A stretch of DNA of 64,000 nucleotides, from NCBI GenBank assembly GCA_964491395.1, contig CAZBGI010000010.1, positions 1 through 64,000 of the forward strand. Direction: 5' to 3'. The notes beneath the pieces were generated by a model that ran no database searches, was not told the origin of the DNA, and saw nothing but the letters and a program-made list of their open reading frames with translations. Made by a program: the position numbers and the translations under genes. The first letter of the stretch is position 1; every line of letters starts with the position of its first letter. This DNA comes from SKVR01 sp964491395. GTDB taxonomy: Bacteria; Bacteroidota; Bacteroidia; Bacteroidales; UBA7960. This document shows positions 1 to 7,550 of the stretch, piece after piece.

Positions 1-4
1 TTTA

Positions 5-132
5 ACCAATTACTTAAACTAATTTTATTCGAATGAAACTTGCATGAGCACTGCGCTCTCAAAAGGAAATGAAAATGCTCAGACATGCAAGTTCCATCAG
101 ACCAATTACTTAACTAAATTATTTTCTGATGA
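5..132 (+). repeat. Leader with direct repeats flanking a hairpin
   Basis: Two near-identical AT-rich stretches, 5-36 and 101-132, both begin with accaattactta and end at an ATG (33-35 and 129-131). Between them AACTTGCATG (37-46) pairs perfectly with CATGCAAGTT (84-93), with an inner AGCA/TGCT extension (47-50 with 76-79). The second copy carries the start codon of the symporter gene. The first ATG opens only a four-residue ORF ending at a TGA. This looks like a local duplication of the start region around a stable hairpin, possibly a leader affecting translation. It may extend left of the window. Confidence 0.5.
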
Positions 133-1637
133 ATATTTACCTGTTGGTTGTTGTCGCTTATTTTGCTCTTATTACCCTTATTTCACTACTTACTAAAAAA
201 GTGGCCAGCCGTTCGGCGGCAGATTACCTGGTTGCAGGGCGAAATCTCGGGGTTATTGCTTGTGCTGTAGTGGTAGCCTCTGAGTGGTTGGGGGGAATGA
301 GTACCATCGGGGTGAGTGAAAGAGCCTTTACATCGGGTACTTTGCAACCCATCCTGTATAATATTTCTACAGCTATAGGCATGATTATCATTGGCTTTAC
401 GGTGGCCCGTCATTACCGGGACAACAATGTTCATACTGTCAGTGAGATGCTGGAAAATCTCTTCGGACGAAGGGCAAGGGCTGTTTCGGCCATTGCCTTT
501 CTTTTTGCTTATGTCGTACTTGCGTTTGTTCAACTTCAAACTGCCTCAAGCGTTATCTCGGCCATGTTTGGTACTCCCTGGCTGTATTCGGTGATCATAT
601 CCTCCATGGTTATCACCATTTATACTTATGTTGGAGGCATGCACGCGCTTGCCATAACCGGTATCATTCACGTTATTGTAATGTTTTTTGGGATTGGGCT
701 GGCTACATGGATTGGTGTTTCCGATGTGGGCGGCTTTGCTGAACTCAGGGAGCAAATGATGGTACAGGGGTCTCCGGAAAATCTCTACAATCCGTTTAGC
801 GGAGGGCTTGGTTATGCCTGGAGTCTTATCCTGGGGGGAGTATTGGGAGGCATGGCAGGTCAGGCAAGCATTCAGCCCATTTTTGCAGCCCGAAGTGCGG
901 CAATAGCCAAAAAAGCCGCTATTTTTTCTTCACTGATCATTGCACCTTTTGGCATTATGGTAGCCTTGCTGGGGCTTGTAGCCAAAACCGGTAATTATTT
1001 TGACGTTACTACCATAGCCAGTCCTTTATGGAATCCCGATTTGCAAATCATCAACCCCAAAATGGTTTTGCCGACCCTGATGGTCACCTCTGAATTTATT
1101 CATCCTGTGTTGGGAGGGATTGCCCTTGCGGGAATTCTTGCAGCCATATTGTCAACGGTAGGGCCGGTGAATTTTGCTGTGGTAACCATTGCTACCAAGG
1201 ATATTTATCATGGTATCATTAATAAAGCTGCTGTGGATAAAAAGCTCATCTCCACGGCCCGCAAGCTTGTTATTCTTGTCAATCTCCTGACAATACCCCT
1301 GGCATATTACAGCACCGGGGCCATCTTGAGTATGGCTTATATATCCTATGGAATAAGGGCCATTGGCGCCATCGTGATTGTAATGGGCATTTATCGCCGT
1401 GGCTGGATTAGCACCGACGGAGTGCGATGGGCATTTATTGGAGGAACACTTGTGGTATTGCTCAATATCATTGCAAAGCTGGCCGGTTGGTGGAATATTG
1501 AGGATACTTATATGGCAGTTGGGGCGGCTGTGCTGTTTGTTTTGCTGGGTAATATGTATGCCTCCCATCGGAAAAAACAGCTGCGAAAACAATCCCGGAA
1601 GCTCAGACCTTTTCCCGAACGCGAGTTAAGAAAGTGA
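129..1637 (+). CDS. Sodium:solute symporter family protein
   Basis: A 502-residue, strongly hydrophobic protein with about 13 predicted membrane helices. The opening region (residues about 25-75, with AADYLVAGR and ASEWLGGMSTIGVSE) has the usual form of SSS-family N-termini: a short loop, then the helix containing the first sodium-binding residues. The length is normal for the family, and the C-terminus is a basic cytoplasmic tail. SSS members use the inward sodium gradient to import sugars, amino acids, vitamins or carboxylates, and the substrate cannot be read from sequence alone. The next gene follows after 53 bp, and the CoA-transferase and 2-oxoacid oxidoreductase downstream suggest an organic acid as substrate (inference). 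Confidence 0.88.
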   Translation: MNIYLLVVVAYFALITLISLLTKKVASRSAADYLVAGRNLGVIACAVVVASEWLGGMSTIGVSERAFTSGTLQPILYNISTAIGMIIIGFTVARHYRDNNVHTVSEMLENLFGRRARAVSAIAFLFAYVVLAFVQLQTASSVISAMFGTPWLYSVIISSMVITIYTYVGGMHALAITGIIHVIVMFFGIGLATWIGVSDVGGFAELREQMMVQGSPENLYNPFSGGLGYAWSLILGGVLGGMAGQASIQPIFAARSAAIAKKAAIFSSLIIAPFGIMVALLGLVAKTGNYFDVTTIASPLWNPDLQIINPKMVLPTLMVTSEFIHPVLGGIALAGILAAILSTVGPVNFAVVTIATKDIYHGIINKAAVDKKLISTARKLVILVNLLTIPLAYYSTGAILSMAYISYGIRAIGAIVIVMGIYRRGWISTDGVRWAFIGGTLVVLLNIIAKLAGWWNIEDTYMAVGAAVLFVLLGNMYASHRKKQLRKQSRKLRPFPERELRK

Positions 1638-1690
1638 AAAGAAAAAAAGACAATTAAAAAAATTAAATTTGTAACTCAACTGGAATCCTC

Positions 1691-2908
1691 ATGAATGAAA
1701 AAATGCCACTTGAAGGGTTGAATGTCCTGGAACTGGCCAGTGTATTGGCCGGCCCCAGTGTTGGGATGTTTTTTGCCGAGTTGGGAGCTACAGTGTATAA
1801 AATAGAAAATGTAACCACCCAGGGTGATGTAACCCGTAAGTGGAAACTCCCCAAAGAAGATCCGGATACTGATATATCCGGTTACTTTTCCTGTGTTAAC
1901 TGGGGTAAGTATTCTTTTGCTGTTGATTTATGCAGAGAGGAAGGGTTGAAAATCATTTATGAACTTGTGGCCCAATGCGATATTGTGTTGGTGAGCTACA
2001 AGCCCGGAGACGCGGAAAAGCTGAAAGTGGACTATCCTACACTGAAAAAGTACAATGCCGCTATCATCTATTCCCACATTACGGGCTATGGTTTGCAAAA
2101 TCCCCGGGCAGGTTTTGATGCGATTATCCAGGCTGAGAGTGGATTTACATACATGAATGGTGAACCCGATGGCCCTCCGACTAAAATGCCCGTGGCACTG
2201 ATGGATGTATTGGCTGCCCATCAACTGAAAGAAGCCATTTTGCTTGCCCTTTATTATCGTATGAAAACCGGAAAAGGACAATATATTGAAGCTTCCTTGT
2301 TTAAGGCTGGTTTGTCTTCCCTGGTTAATCAGGCCACCAACTGGCTGGTAGGAAAAGCCATTCCGCAACGCATGGGGTCAGACCATCCTAATATCGTTCC
2401 TTACGGCACCATTTTTAAAACTGCAGATGGCAAAGAGATTGTGTTGGCCGCTGGTACCGACAAACAATACCGGGAACTCATTAAGGTTTTGGGACGAGAT
2501 GATTTGGCTGCCGATTGCAAATTTGAGAAGAATCATGGTCGGGTTATTCACAAAGAAGAAATCAATGGCATTCTACAGGGTGAGATCATCCGGTATACCC
2601 GTGAAGAAATTCTGTCAATCCTTCAAAAGAAAAGAATTCCCGCCGGTGGGGTGTTTAACATGAAGGAGGTTTTTGAAGTGCCCGAGTCGCAACCCATGAT
2701 TCTGAAAGGAAAATATGAAAACGGGAATGAGATTAAAGGAGTTCGCTCTATCGCCTTCAGCACCAGCGATAGAATGCATGCCGAAATATTGACTCCTCCA
2801 CCTCATTACGGTCAGCATACACGACACATATTATCCGAAATACTGCATTATGATGAACAAACCATCAATGAGCTAATAACCAAAGGAGTTACTTATGCAA
2901 GAGAATAA
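1691..2908 (+). CDS. CaiB/BaiF family (family III) CoA-transferase
   Basis: A 405-residue protein of the family III CoA-transferase fold, in which CoA passes from an acyl-CoA donor to a free acid through an aspartyl-CoA thioester. The N-terminus (PLEGLNVLELASVLAGP, then LGATVYKIEN) is the typical family opening. The likely catalytic aspartate is Asp172 in the ALMDVLAAHQ segment, where the CaiB nucleophile falls. Length is normal. The stop overlaps the start of the next gene by 14 bp, so the two are probably translationally coupled. Together with the symporter and oxidoreductase it probably activates an imported acid to its CoA ester, or recovers CoA from one. The substrate is unknown. Confidence 0.88.
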   Translation: MNEKMPLEGLNVLELASVLAGPSVGMFFAELGATVYKIENVTTQGDVTRKWKLPKEDPDTDISGYFSCVNWGKYSFAVDLCREEGLKIIYELVAQCDIVLVSYKPGDAEKLKVDYPTLKKYNAAIIYSHITGYGLQNPRAGFDAIIQAESGFTYMNGEPDGPPTKMPVALMDVLAAHQLKEAILLALYYRMKTGKGQYIEASLFKAGLSSLVNQATNWLVGKAIPQRMGSDHPNIVPYGTIFKTADGKEIVLAAGTDKQYRELIKVLGRDDLAADCKFEKNHGRVIHKEEINGILQGEIIRYTREEILSILQKKRIPAGGVFNMKEVFEVPESQPMILKGKYENGNEIKGVRSIAFSTSDRMHAEILTPPPHYGQHTRHILSEILHYDEQTINELITKGVTYARE

Positions 2909-4019
2909 AAAGGGGAGGTTTGTCCTTACGGATGCTTCCCGCTTAATAATTGAATCCATGGCACGGGCCGGTGCCGATGCTTTTATCGGTTACCCCATTA
3001 CCCCGGCTAATTTACTGTATCAGTATGGCTCGCAGCGGATGCCTCTGATGCTCTCTGCTCCCGATGAGATTACCACCTTGCAATGGATGGCTGGTTTGTC
3101 TGCGGCCGGCAAAATTCCGGTTACCGCCACTTCTTTTCCAGGGTATGCCCTCATGATTGAATCCGTAAATATGGCTTACATGATGGAATTGCCCATGGTT
3201 ATTGTTTTGGTGCAACGGCTGGGGCCGGCAACAGGTACAGCAACTTGCGGGGCTCAAGGAGATCTTTCTCTGCTGAAAGGAACAATTTCCGGTGGCCATC
3301 CCATTCCTGTTTTATGTACTTCTTCTTTTAACGATTGCTGGACCCTCTCGGCCAAAGCAGTGGAAGTGGCCGTAAAATTGCGGTCTCCTGTGGTTCTTCT
3401 TACCTCCAAAGAAGAAGTAATGACCCGTAAAAGTCTTGATATTTCTACCCTTCCCGCCATTGATAAAGTAGAACGTAAATATTACAATATGAAGTGTGAA
3501 GGGAAATACAAGCCTTACAAACCTACTGACTGGGTCCCCGATTTTCTTCCTGTAACACAGTCCGAACATCAGGTGCGTCTCACTGCAAGCACCCACGATC
3601 AGCTTGGAGTTCTGCAACATTCCTCGCAGGAGGCCTTGAATAATACACGCCGCCTGGAAGAAAAAATACGGAAAAAAGCCTTTGAATATACTTTGTATGA
3701 TATTGATGAAAAGGAAGATGCCCGAACATTGATAGTGGCTTATGGTATCACGGCTGCGGCTGCCAGGGAGGCTGTATCTACTTTAAGAAAGGAGGGAGAG
3801 AAAATATCCCTGCTCATTCCGAAAACCTTGATCCCGGTACCGGAGGTTTATGCAGAAATAATGGATAGCTATGATAAAGTAGTCGTAGCTGAAGAGAATA
3901 TCAACAACCAGTTTAGCGATTTGATGTATGGAGTAAGAAAACCACGTAATCACAGGTTTGTGGGTTCGCTGGGGAAAATGATAACACCGGAACAAATAAT
4001 TGAGGAGGTGAAAATATGA
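2895..4019 (+). CDS. 2-oxoacid:ferredoxin oxidoreductase, alpha subunit
   Basis: A 374-residue alpha subunit of the pyruvate/2-oxoglutarate/2-ketoisovalerate:ferredoxin oxidoreductase family. GYPITPANLL at residues 32-41 matches the YPITP substrate-threonine motif of domain I. The C-terminal half (from about residue 275) carries the second, transketolase C-like domain. It overlaps the preceding CoA-transferase by 14 bp and the following beta-gamma gene by 4 bp (ATGA), so the three form a tight operon. The family converts a 2-oxo acid plus CoA to acyl-CoA, CO2 and reduced ferredoxin, and is reversible in many anaerobes. Subfamily (Kor, Vor or other) cannot be decided here. Confidence 0.85.
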   Translation: MQENKKGRFVLTDASRLIIESMARAGADAFIGYPITPANLLYQYGSQRMPLMLSAPDEITTLQWMAGLSAAGKIPVTATSFPGYALMIESVNMAYMMELPMVIVLVQRLGPATGTATCGAQGDLSLLKGTISGGHPIPVLCTSSFNDCWTLSAKAVEVAVKLRSPVVLLTSKEEVMTRKSLDISTLPAIDKVERKYYNMKCEGKYKPYKPTDWVPDFLPVTQSEHQVRLTASTHDQLGVLQHSSQEALNNTRRLEEKIRKKAFEYTLYDIDEKEDARTLIVAYGITAAAAREAVSTLRKEGEKISLLIPKTLIPVPEVYAEIMDSYDKVVVAEENINNQFSDLMYGVRKPRNHRFVGSLGKMITPEQIIEEVKI

Positions 4020-5290
4020 CAGTTCCATTTTTAAATACTGACGCATTGCCCTATTGCAAAGGGTGCGGGCATAGTCTTATCGCAAAAAATACTTCCAAAG
4101 CGCTGGAAAAACTAAATTATAAACCGCTTGATGTGGTAATGGTTACCGATATCGGCTGCCATGGTATCATCGACAAATGTCTCAATACGCATACCGTGCA
4201 TGGCTTACACGGACGCTCAGCCGCCTTGGGAGCGGGCATCAGCTTTGCCAATAACGATTCCGGGAAAAAAATCATTGTCTTTATTGGCGATGGGGGCACC
4301 ACCATAGGTTTACAGCATATCATGGAGGCCTCACGTTTAAATCTGGATATGACAGTAGTGGTACATAATAATTATTTGTACGGTATGACGGGTGGACAAA
4401 CCAGTGGACTAACCCCGGTGGGATTCAATACGACCACTTCTTATCATGGAAACCCCTATGAAGGATATGACATCTGCTCCCTGGCTCATACAGCTGGTGC
4501 AGCCTATGTGAGTCGAATGATGGGAATCTGTGATTTCAGCGACAAACTGGCTGTTGCTTTTTCTACCAAGGGATTTTCACTGGTTGAGGTCATGGAGATA
4601 TGCCCAAGCTATGGGGTAAAGTTAAATCCCAGGCGCAAACTGGCTGAATTAGTGGAATCCTCGGGCCGACAGTTAGGGGAATGGACCCACAAAAGAAAAC
4701 CGTATGCGATTCACAAGAGAGACAAAACCGATGATCTTATTTCTGCTTTACCTCTCATCAAAAAAGGATTTACATCTTACCTTAAAGATCCAATATCGCT
4801 GGTTTTGAGTGGTTCAGCAGGAGAAGGAGTGCAACTTGCTGCCGGTCTCATCAGTAAGGCAGCCATCTCTTCAGGCTTGCATATAACCCAAAAGGGGAGC
4901 TATCCGGTAACAGTGGGTGTGGGGTTTTCTACCGCTGAACTTAACCTCTCTCCCCATACGGTCAGTTTTCATGGCATCAATATTCCTGATATGATAATCG
5001 TAACTTCCCAGGATGGCCTCGCCCATAACCGGCAAAGGATTGAAGCAATGAAATCCGGGAAACTCTTTATTGACAGCAGTCTTGAGATTCTACCCACCGG
5101 TGCTGAAATTATCCAATATGATTTCAGATCCACAGGAGAACGCAATGCATCGTTATTTGCTGTGTTTTTCTGGGCGATGAAAACCGGCATTATCTCCACT
5201 GAATCTTTATTCAAAGTAATTCAGGATGAAGGTAAGGAAGAGAAATTACCTGTGGGAAAAATTAAAGACGCCCTTTCAAATGTAAAGTAA
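4016..5290 (+). CDS. 2-oxoacid:ferredoxin oxidoreductase, fused beta and gamma subunits
   Basis: A 424-residue protein made of two subunits that are usually separate. Residues 1 to about 235 are the thiamine-diphosphate beta subunit: CKGCGH near the start, GDGG at 91-94, and NNYLYGMTGGQ from 118. Cys14, Cys17, Cys48 and Cys196 are placed like the four [4Fe-4S] ligands of this subunit. From about residue 258 (SLVLSGSAGEGVQLAAGLI) a gamma subunit follows, which binds the CoA end. The start overlaps the alpha gene by four bases. No delta (two-cluster ferredoxin) subunit is present nearby, so electrons must leave through a separate ferredoxin. Confidence 0.85.
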   Translation: MTVPFLNTDALPYCKGCGHSLIAKNTSKALEKLNYKPLDVVMVTDIGCHGIIDKCLNTHTVHGLHGRSAALGAGISFANNDSGKKIIVFIGDGGTTIGLQHIMEASRLNLDMTVVVHNNYLYGMTGGQTSGLTPVGFNTTTSYHGNPYEGYDICSLAHTAGAAYVSRMMGICDFSDKLAVAFSTKGFSLVEVMEICPSYGVKLNPRRKLAELVESSGRQLGEWTHKRKPYAIHKRDKTDDLISALPLIKKGFTSYLKDPISLVLSGSAGEGVQLAAGLISKAAISSGLHITQKGSYPVTVGVGFSTAELNLSPHTVSFHGINIPDMIIVTSQDGLAHNRQRIEAMKSGKLFIDSSLEILPTGAEIIQYDFRSTGERNASLFAVFFWAMKTGIISTESLFKVIQDEGKEEKLPVGKIKDALSNVK

Positions 5291-5761
5291 AACAATGTAA
5301 ATCATTGTTGTCCGGGAAAATATGAATGGTTTCTGAAAACGTTTGTTGATTGTTTCATCCCTACGGGTTTTAAATTCAGGAGGTCACATTTAAACCATAA
5401 CCCTTTCACTCCTAACAGAGTTAATACATTCTACTGGATTCAGGCCCATCCCGTAGAGATGAAATGTTTATAGTAAAATGAAACAGAGCCTTGTTGAGTT
5501 TCTTAGGAAGGAGACAAATTTTACCGGACAATAATGTAAGTAAATATCAAAAAGCTGGATAAAGTATTGCCCAAAATCAGGGTTGTAACAAAGATGAACA
5601 GAATAATGACAATACCCATTGACACCAGGTCGGATGATTGTACTCTTGCAACAAAGCTTGAAATAAACCACCGATAATATTGGGCAGCTCCATGTGACCA
5701 CTTGAAATCAAATTATAAACACATGAATTTGTTTTACTTTTGCAACCCCAAATAAAAAACA
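5291..5761. other. Intergenic region with repeat boxes, no gene seen
   Basis: About 470 bp without a credible gene; the short minus-strand ORFs look like chance readings of repeat sequence. TTTCATCCCTACGGG (5353-5367) is the inverted partner, with one mismatch, of CCCGTAGAGATGAAA (5450-5464). A further box at 5515-5536 (core ACCGGACAATAATG) resembles one at 25750-25770. TACTTTTG at 5735-5742 fits the TAnnTTTG element of the Bacteroidota housekeeping promoter and probably serves lepB, although I found no good -33 partner. Confidence 0.55.
5353..5536. repeat. Degenerate CCGTAG-type intergenic repeat, copy 1
   Basis: This copy contains the inverted pair 5353-5367 / 5450-5464, a TTAGGAAGGAG box near 5503 and the ACCGGACAATAATG box (to 5536). 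Copy 2 near 25690-25770 has the same box types in the same order. From memory, Bacteroidota genomes carry many such CCGTAGGGACGAAA-like intergenic elements. Their role is not known to me. Confidence 0.45.
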
Positions 5762-6853
5762 ATGGCTGTTTCCTCCGGAAAAAAGAAAAAGAAAAAATCT
5801 AACCTGTTGTCTGGCATAAAAGAGTGGCTCAAAGCTTTCCTGATTGCCTTTGTTATTCTTGTTTTGGTGAGGTTTTTTGTTTTTGATCTGATAAGTTTGA
5901 CAGACAGTGGAATGGAAAAATCACTGCTGCAAGGGGATATTCTTTTGGTGAATAAATACAATTACGGCACGCGGATGCCCTTAAGAATTGTCCCCCAAAA
6001 TTGGGTTAATAAATTCTTTTCAACCCATACGTTGCCTCTTGTAAGGCATTTGCCCTACTGGCGAATACCGGGAAATCAGCCCCCTGACTATAATGATATG
6101 GCCTGTATTAATATTCCTGCACCTCATGATGTGGCTATTGACAAAAGAACCCGCACCGTTAAACGTATTGTGGCTTTGCCGGGAGATATACTTGAAATGA
6201 AGGATGCAACGCTGTATGTTAATGGTAAACCTCATACAAATCCCTCCGCCTTGCAGTTTAACTATTTAATAGAATTGGATAGGAACGAGAATGTTGAAGA
6301 TTTTCTTTCGGATTACAGCATTAAAGAAGGAACAAGAGTGAAAGGGAGAAATCAGTTTGTTTTTCCTTTTACCATGCAAATGGCTGACTCTATTGCCAAC
6401 GGTGGTGATGTACAAAAAATTCAAAAAGTTTCGCCCGGAAGAGAAAAAGAATTTGTAAGTCCTTTCGGGAAAAAAGCAAATACCTGGACACTCGATCATT
6501 TTGGTCCGGTTACCCTTCCTTACAGAGGTTATACCCTGCCACTATCGACCCGCAATCTTGATGAATGGCTTTACCATCTGCTTTATCATGAAAGAGTATC
6601 AGTAGCAGTAACGAATGATTCAGTTTTTGTGGAAGGTGAATTTACCAGGGATTATACTTTCAAATACGATTACTATTTCCTGATGGGAGATAATCGTCAT
6701 AATACATCCGATTCCCGGCTCTGGGGGTTGGTGCCCGAGAGTCATTTACTGGGCCGGGCAACTTCTGTTTTTATCTCATTTGATAAAAATGCAGGACTCA
6801 TTGATAAATTAAGATGGAAGCGATTTTTCCGGTCGTTGGATAAAATTAACTGA
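5762..6853 (+). CDS. lepB: Signal peptidase I
   Basis: A 363-residue type I signal peptidase that removes signal peptides on the outer face of the inner membrane. A lysine-rich cytoplasmic N-terminus is followed by one membrane helix (about 22-42). The general-base lysine is Lys134 in the VKRIVALPGD box, and the C-terminal GDNRHNTSDSR box is intact. The nucleophile box reads DSGMEKSL (48-55): the serine (Ser49) is separated from Met51 by a glycine, whereas most family members have Ser directly before Met. I believe a second LepB type in Bacteroidota has this arrangement. About 100 extra residues between boxes make it longer than usual. WbqC-like gene follows after 17 bp. Confidence 0.9.
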   Translation: MAVSSGKKKKKKSNLLSGIKEWLKAFLIAFVILVLVRFFVFDLISLTDSGMEKSLLQGDILLVNKYNYGTRMPLRIVPQNWVNKFFSTHTLPLVRHLPYWRIPGNQPPDYNDMACINIPAPHDVAIDKRTRTVKRIVALPGDILEMKDATLYVNGKPHTNPSALQFNYLIELDRNENVEDFLSDYSIKEGTRVKGRNQFVFPFTMQMADSIANGGDVQKIQKVSPGREKEFVSPFGKKANTWTLDHFGPVTLPYRGYTLPLSTRNLDEWLYHLLYHERVSVAVTNDSVFVEGEFTRDYTFKYDYYFLMGDNRHNTSDSRLWGLVPESHLLGRATSVFISFDKNAGLIDKLRWKRFFRSLDKIN

Positions 6854-6870
6854 AAATATCTTTTTGTGTA

Positions 6871-7530
6871 ATGAATGATGCATCTTCAACTACCGATTTG
6901 CTGGTGTCAACAGCATATTTTCCCCCCTTGGAATATTTTTCAGAACTTGTTCATGCCCGGGAAGTATTGATCGATATTCACGAAACCTACCCCAAGCAAA
7001 CCTGGCGCAACCGTTGTACCATTGCCAGCAGCAACGGCCTGGTAAATTTGAGTATTCCTGTAGAAAAACCCCATGGAAATGCCACCAAAACTTCCCAGGT
7101 CTTGATTAGTCGCCATTATCATTGGAGAAAAAATCATTGGAGAACAATTTTCTCTGCCTATCGAAATGCCCCGTTTTTTATTTATTATGCCGACTTGATT
7201 GAACACTTGATACTGGATGATGATTCTGCATTATTATATGAGTATAATCATGCTATTTTAGTGGCTCTGATCAATGAAGTGCAACTGGATGTCTCAACCG
7301 GGTTTTCCCGTGAATTTGTGCGGAATGTTGAAAAAGCGAAAGATGTTAGATTTTGCATCAGCCCTAAGCAGCGAGATAGACAGAATTATAGGGCACCGGT
7401 TTTTGAACCTTACTATCAGGTTTTTGAGGACAGGTTGGGTTTTAGTCCCAACCTCAGCATCCTGGACTTGCTCTTTAACATGGGCCCTGATACTGGCGAT
7501 TATTTGTTAAACACGCGCTTTGCCATTTAA
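6871..7530 (+). CDS. WbqC family protein
   Basis: A 219-residue protein resembling the WbqC-like family. The sequence near the start (STAYFPPLEYFSELVHA) and the segment with YPKQTWRNRC have the form typical of these proteins. WbqC was named from a polysaccharide gene cluster, but the biochemical role is poorly defined and I do not assign one. The gene starts 17 bp after lepB, so co-transcription is likely, an arrangement I recall as common in Bacteroidota. It converges on the HD phosphohydrolase gene with only 20 bp between stops and no clear terminator hairpin. Confidence 0.75.
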   Translation: MNDASSTTDLLVSTAYFPPLEYFSELVHAREVLIDIHETYPKQTWRNRCTIASSNGLVNLSIPVEKPHGNATKTSQVLISRHYHWRKNHWRTIFSAYRNAPFFIYYADLIEHLILDDDSALLYEYNHAILVALINEVQLDVSTGFSREFVRNVEKAKDVRFCISPKQRDRQNYRAPVFEPYYQVFEDRLGFSPNLSILDLLFNMGPDTGDYLLNTRFAI

Positions 7531-7550
7531 AGATTCTCTCTTTACGGCGT

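Noticed and set aside
5468..5762. Minus-strand ORFs in the lepB upstream spacer
   Set aside because: They run through the degenerate repeat, lack coding composition and resemble no protein family.
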